The notes beneath the pieces were generated by a model. The model made no database searches and was not told the origin of the DNA. It saw nothing but the letters and a program-made list of their open reading frames with translations. A stretch of DNA of 64,000 bases from Paenibacillus daejeonensis DSM 15491 (GTDB lineage Bacteria; Bacillota; Bacilli; Paenibacillales; Paenibacillaceae). A program made the translations under genes and the position numbers. The stretch lies in the NCBI RefSeq assembly GCF_000378385.1, contig NZ_KB899664.1:365777-429776 (forward strand), in the 5' to 3' direction. Positions 61,423-64,000 of this stretch are shown here, piece by piece (position 1 is the stretch's first letter; each line of letters starts with the position of its first letter).

Positions 61423-61734
61423 ATGAATAACATGAATCAGATGATGAAGCAAGTGAAGAAGATGCAAGAGCAGATGCTGAAGGCTCAAGAAGCGCTCGAA
61501 GGTAAAACAGTTGAGGGCACAGCAGGCGGCGGAGTGGTTACAGCGACCATGAACGGCCATAAGAAACTGCTCGATATTCAAATCAAACCAGAAGCTGTGG
61601 ACCCGGAAGATGTAGAAATGCTGCAGGACCTTGTCCTGACAGCAGTCAACGATGCAATCACCAAGGCGGAAGAGCTCTCTAATCAGGATATGGGCAAATT
61701 CACCGGAGGCATGAAAATCCCCGGCCTCTTCTAA
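61423..61734 (+). CDS. ybaB: YbaB/EbfC nucleoid-associated protein
   Basis: A 103-residue DNA-binding protein with the family pattern [38 protein letters not shown] and a helical tail ending GLF. It dimerises and binds DNA; it is normally co-expressed with dnaX and recR. In this genome a 203-bp repeat separates it from recR. Confidence 0.96.
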   Translation: MNNMNQMMKQVKKMQEQMLKAQEALEGKTVEGTAGGGVVTATMNGHKKLLDIQIKPEAVDPEDVEMLQDLVLTAVNDAITKAEELSNQDMGKFTGGMKIPGLF

Positions 61735-61742
61735 GGATGGTA

Positions 61743-61945
61743 ATTCAAAAAGGCGCTTTTGATCACGAAGTGATTCAGGGGGGGATTCGACATCGAATCT
61801 TGAATGCAGTCGGAACTAAGCGAATGCTTACGAAGCTAGTTTCCTTCGGAAACTCTTAGGTGCTCACGTAGGTTCACCTACGCTCCGCTCCTCAGTTCCT
61901 CCTGCCGGAGGGCCTTCTCGGTGCTGAAAACCGGCCTTTTTGAAC
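61743..61945. repeat. MITE-like repeat between ybaB and recR, with a nested small repeat
   Basis: The same element as at 18612-18777, in the same orientation, from ATTCAAAAAGGCGC to GGCCTTTTTGAAC. About 40 bases (61815-61860) are extra: they match the 40-bp tandem unit at 25048-25160 (GCTTACGAAGCTAG, CCTTCGGAAACT). Neither an open frame nor a clear terminator was seen in it. Confidence 0.88.
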
Positions 61946-61987
61946 CTGATTCATATTAAAGGCTGCTTGAAAGGAGCTGCGGCAGAC

Positions 61988-62587
61988 GTGCAATACCCTG
62001 AACCGATAGCCAGACTCATCGACTCATTCTCCAGGCTTCCGGGCATCGGTCCCAAAACTGCGGCCCGGCTCGCCTTTTATGTCCTTCGGATGAAGGAGGA
62101 CGATGTAATAGATTTTGCAAAGGCTCTGGTCAGCGTGAAGCGCAATCTACATTATTGCTCCGTCTGCTGCAACATCACCGATGTCGATCCATGCCGGGTC
62201 TGCCAGGACAAGGCGCGGGATCGCTCGGTGATTTGTGTGGTCCAGGAGTCCAAGGATGTGGTGGCGATGGAACGCACCAAGGAGTTTCAGGGCCAATATC
62301 ATGTGCTGCAAGGTGCCATCTCGCCGATGGAAGGGGTTGGGCCGGAGGAAATCCGGATTGCAGAGCTGCTTAAGCGGCTAAGCGATGAGCAGGTTCAGGA
62401 GTTGATCCTCGCGACCAACCCGAACATTGAGGGCGAAGCGACAGCCATGTATCTTTCCCGGCTGGTGAAGCCGTTCGGTATCCGGGTCACCCGGATTGCC
62501 CACGGTTTGCCGGTTGGCGGGGATCTGGAATATGCCGACGAGGTTACCCTCTCGCGGGCTTTGGAAGGCCGGCGAGAGCTGGGATAG
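61988..62587 (+). CDS. recR: Recombination mediator RecR
   Basis: A 199-residue protein that acts with RecF and RecO to load RecA at gaps. It has a helix-hairpin-helix ([16 protein letters not shown]), a four-cysteine zinc finger ([16 protein letters not shown]) and a Toprim domain ([13 protein letters not shown]). The GTG at 61988 gives [12 protein letters not shown], matching the family length, with AAAGGAG 11 bases upstream. A frame running back to 61940 would start in the repeat and is unlikely. Confidence 0.96.
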   Translation: MQYPEPIARLIDSFSRLPGIGPKTAARLAFYVLRMKEDDVIDFAKALVSVKRNLHYCSVCCNITDVDPCRVCQDKARDRSVICVVQESKDVVAMERTKEFQGQYHVLQGAISPMEGVGPEEIRIAELLKRLSDEQVQELILATNPNIEGEATAMYLSRLVKPFGIRVTRIAHGLPVGGDLEYADEVTLSRALEGRRELG

Positions 62588-62604
62588 TCGACGCGCAGTG
62601 CAAG

Positions 62605-62636
62605 AAACGGTTCAGCCTCAGGCTGAGCCGTTTTTT
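62605..62636 (+). terminator. Terminator of dnaX-ybaB-recR
   Basis: AACGGTTCAGCC pairs with GGCTGAGCCGTT, followed by TTTTTT. Confidence 0.93.
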
Positions 62637-62830
62637 GTTGCCGTAAGTTGTGCTTTATTTTGCGTGTTCTTCAGAAAAGATGCTTTTCGCAGACGGAGAA
62701 ATAAGTGGAGGGCTGGTGTGAGGCTTAATGGGTAGTGAATAGGGGAGGTGGGCGGGGTCCGGCAGCATGACGGCGGTCGGACGACCACATTGAGTCGGTT
62801 ATCGCGCATCACTCAGGATTCATTTGTGCT

Positions 62831-63014
62831 GTAACGGTCGCCACAGCAGCTATTAGGCTTTAAATGTCCCATCTGCAATTCTAACGGACAGGAACGCAGC
62901 TATTCACTCGTTTTCAGCCGGAATGTCTAGTTTTAGAGCAAATAAGTGCGTCTGTGACCGTGAGCTTCGCAACCGTCCATTTTCTTTGCGATTAAGCGCT
63001 CTGGTGGCCGTTAG
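62831..63014. repeat. Symmetric forward-forward-reverse-reverse 50-bp repeat element
   Basis: GTAACGG (62831) and CTAACGG (62881) are direct, 50 bp apart. CCGTGAG (ending 62964) and CCGTTAG (ending 63014) are inverted, 50 bp apart, all symmetric about 62922.5. The total is 184 bp, the same layout as at 10639-10823. Confidence 0.85.
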
Positions 63015-63172
63015 CACTTTCCCACTTGGGGTCAGCCTTGAATCGACGCTCTCACTGACAAGCGTTAGAGCCCACCCATCAGATACTTTTCTTCATCAAA
63101 GGTTCTAAGCGCAGGTCCCGGTTTATACAATGGTAACAAGAGAGGCAAACCGGACAAGCGGGAGGGATGCAG

Positions 63173-63448
63173 GTGGATATTCTGCAACGGTGGAGCTTGA
63201 TGAGGGAGAAGGGAAAGGCGCGGGAGGCGGCGGAGCTGCAGGCGGAGTCGCTGCTGCAAGAAATTCAGGAGGCTCAGCAGGACTGGGCCAATGCCAAGCG
63301 GCACTTTGAATACGCTGAAGGGCAGGATCAAATTGATTATGCGATCTTTGCAATCGAGGCGGCGGAGAAACGGTATGAGATGCTCTTGCGTCATGCAAAA
63401 AGGTTGTCGGTCAAGAAGTCGGGCTTCCGGGGCAGTGAAGCGGGATGA
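63173..63448 (+). CDS. yaaL: DUF2508/YaaL family protein
   Basis: A 91-residue helical, charged protein with EAQQDWANAKRHFEYAEGQD, matching the YaaL group found between recR and bofA in Bacillales. The GTG at 63173 has GGGAGG 7 bases upstream; an ATG at 63167 directly abuts it. The function is unknown. The stop overlaps the bofA start. Confidence 0.85.
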   Translation: MDILQRWSLMREKGKAREAAELQAESLLQEIQEAQQDWANAKRHFEYAEGQDQIDYAIFAIEAAEKRYEMLLRHAKRLSVKKSGFRGSEAG

Positions 63449-63708
63449 ATCTAGTATGGTTATCGCTGCTCGTTGTATCGGCCTTGCTTCTGGTAGGCAT
63501 AATAGTCAAGCGCAGACTCTCATGGTCTTGGCTCAAGCGGTTCTCCATTCATCTAACGGTCGCGGCTGTCGCTTTGTATCTATTGAATTATTCGGGATTC
63601 ATCTCCGGGTTCTACATCCCGCTTAATCCTGCTACGATAGCTGTTGTTGTGGCGCTGGGGCTGCCGGGGATAGGCATGATTCTGGGATTGCAATGGCTGG
63701 TGATCTAA
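63445..63708 (+). CDS. bofA: Pro-sigma-K processing inhibitor BofA
   Basis: An 87-residue membrane protein with two to three helices, ending PGIGMILGLQWLVI as in the family. BofA, with SpoIVFA, holds the SpoIVFB protease inactive in the mother cell until the forespore signal arrives. It overlaps yaaL by ATGA and stands before the rRNA operon, as in B. subtilis. Confidence 0.92.
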   Translation: MNLVWLSLLVVSALLLVGIIVKRRLSWSWLKRFSIHLTVAAVALYLLNYSGFISGFYIPLNPATIAVVVALGLPGIGMILGLQWLVI

Positions 63709-63717
63709 CGTATTCTG

Positions 63718-63752
63718 GACCGGACCCGTGACATGGCGGATCCGGTTTTTTG
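63718..63752 (+). terminator. Terminator of yaaL-bofA
   Basis: CCGGA.CCG pairs with CGG.TCCGG (one mismatch), followed by a T-run. Confidence 0.85.
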
Positions 63753-63779
63753 TGCATTAAAAGTTTTTTCAAAAAAGGG

Positions 63780-63809
63780 TTGCACTAGCCCAAACATCTG
63801 TGTTATATT
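63780..63809 (+). promoter_or_regulatory. rRNA operon promoter
   Basis: TTGCAC (63780-63785) and TATATT (63804-63809) are 18 bp apart, upstream of the 16S gene. Confidence 0.75.
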
Positions 63810-63850
63810 ATTTGAGTCGCCGCTGAACGGTAGCGACAAACGAAAGAAAA

Positions 63851-63872
63851 TGTGTTCTTTGAAAACTGAACA
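63851..63872 (+). promoter_or_regulatory. rRNA leader boxA-like antitermination site
   Basis: TGTTCTTTGAAAACTGAACA lies in the 16S leader, as in Bacillus rRNA operons, where this boxA region binds Nus factors. Confidence 0.75.
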
Positions 63873-63944
63873 ACGAGCGAAATGTCCTGTAACTCTTCGG
63901 AGTTGCAGATAGCAATACCAGCAAGAAATGAGCTATTCAGCTTT

Positions 63945-64000
63945 CTATCATGGAGAGTTTGATCCTGGCTCAGGACGAACGCTGGCGGCGTGCCTAATAC
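63945..64000 (+). rRNA. 16S ribosomal RNA, 5' end (partial)
   Basis: GAGAGTTTGATCCTGGCTCAG and GGACGAACGCTGGCGGCGTG are the invariant 16S 5' sequences. The gene runs off the window. The exact first base is set by analogy, within a few bases. Confidence 0.95.

Overview
The window is chromosomal DNA from a spore-forming, low-to-mid GC Gram-positive bacterium, most probably Paenibacillus or a close relative. The evidence is the gene order rpoE-pyrG-spo0F-fba-murA-rho-rpmE and dnaX-ybaB-recR-yaaL-bofA leading into an rRNA operon, a long Bacillus-type SRP RNA, a Spo0F with the complete phosphorelay residue set, AGGAGG-type ribosome binding sites and YesN/Lpl-type oligosaccharide uptake genes. No phage, insertion sequence with transposase, CRISPR array or tRNA was found. 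The window opens inside an intergenic repeat and ends 56 bases into a 16S rRNA gene.

Layout. 35-2711 (minus): four overlapping genes for a lipid-linked sugar pathway (GT39 transferase, GT2 synthase, DUF2304 protein, SMR/ArnE-like carrier). 2863-4796 (minus): a sensor kinase and an OmpR-type regulator; 11-bp-phased CTTAA boxes lie upstream of both the regulator gene and the glycosylation operon. 5059-10563: a secreted repeat protein of about 1834 residues. 11225-21877 (minus): Lhr-type helicase, photolyase, NlpC/P60 hydrolase behind a c-di-AMP riboswitch, a membrane protein and a secreted M1 peptidase. 22081-25460: YwhD, a small DUF1540 protein (minus), an MgtC-like protein and three unknown proteins. 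26244-34103 (minus): ABC uptake locus with two lipoprotein binding proteins, two permeases and a membrane-bound AraC/YesN regulator. 34394-40465: DUF2339 protein, then (minus) a 90-residue protein, MqnD, MqnB and a class A PBP. 40652-42375: spermidine synthase and agmatinase. 42435-43620: a large 51/52-bp tandem array. 43621-47892: AraC regulator, DUF1934 protein, argS, subtilase. 48254-63708: the conserved core block (rpoE, pyrG, spo0F, fba, murA, rho, radical SAM, rpmE, lipoprotein, SRP RNA, histidine kinase, dnaX, ybaB, recR, yaaL, bofA), then the rRNA promoter and the 16S start.

The non-coding DNA is unusually structured. Units of about 50 bp occur as symmetric forward-forward-reverse-reverse elements at three loci (10639-10823, 25712-25886, 62831-63014), as a direct pair near 23791, and possibly as the expanded array at 42592-43420. 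A second family (16166, 27987, 51302) keeps a conserved core hairpin while its outer arms change sequence but stay complementary. A third, MITE-like family (18612, 61743, short form 53896) has GTTCAAAAA-type terminal inverted repeats. One copy sits in the peripheral stem of the c-di-AMP riboswitch, splitting it; another lies between ybaB and recR and carries a second small repeat nested inside it.

Regulatory features readable from sequence include the split c-di-AMP riboswitch, a pyrG leader with a GGG start and a CCCC-containing attenuator, a sigma-H-like promoter before spo0F, a Fur-box-overlapped promoter directed antisense to the DUF1540 gene, and a hairpin that contains the ribosome binding site of the gene after rpmE.
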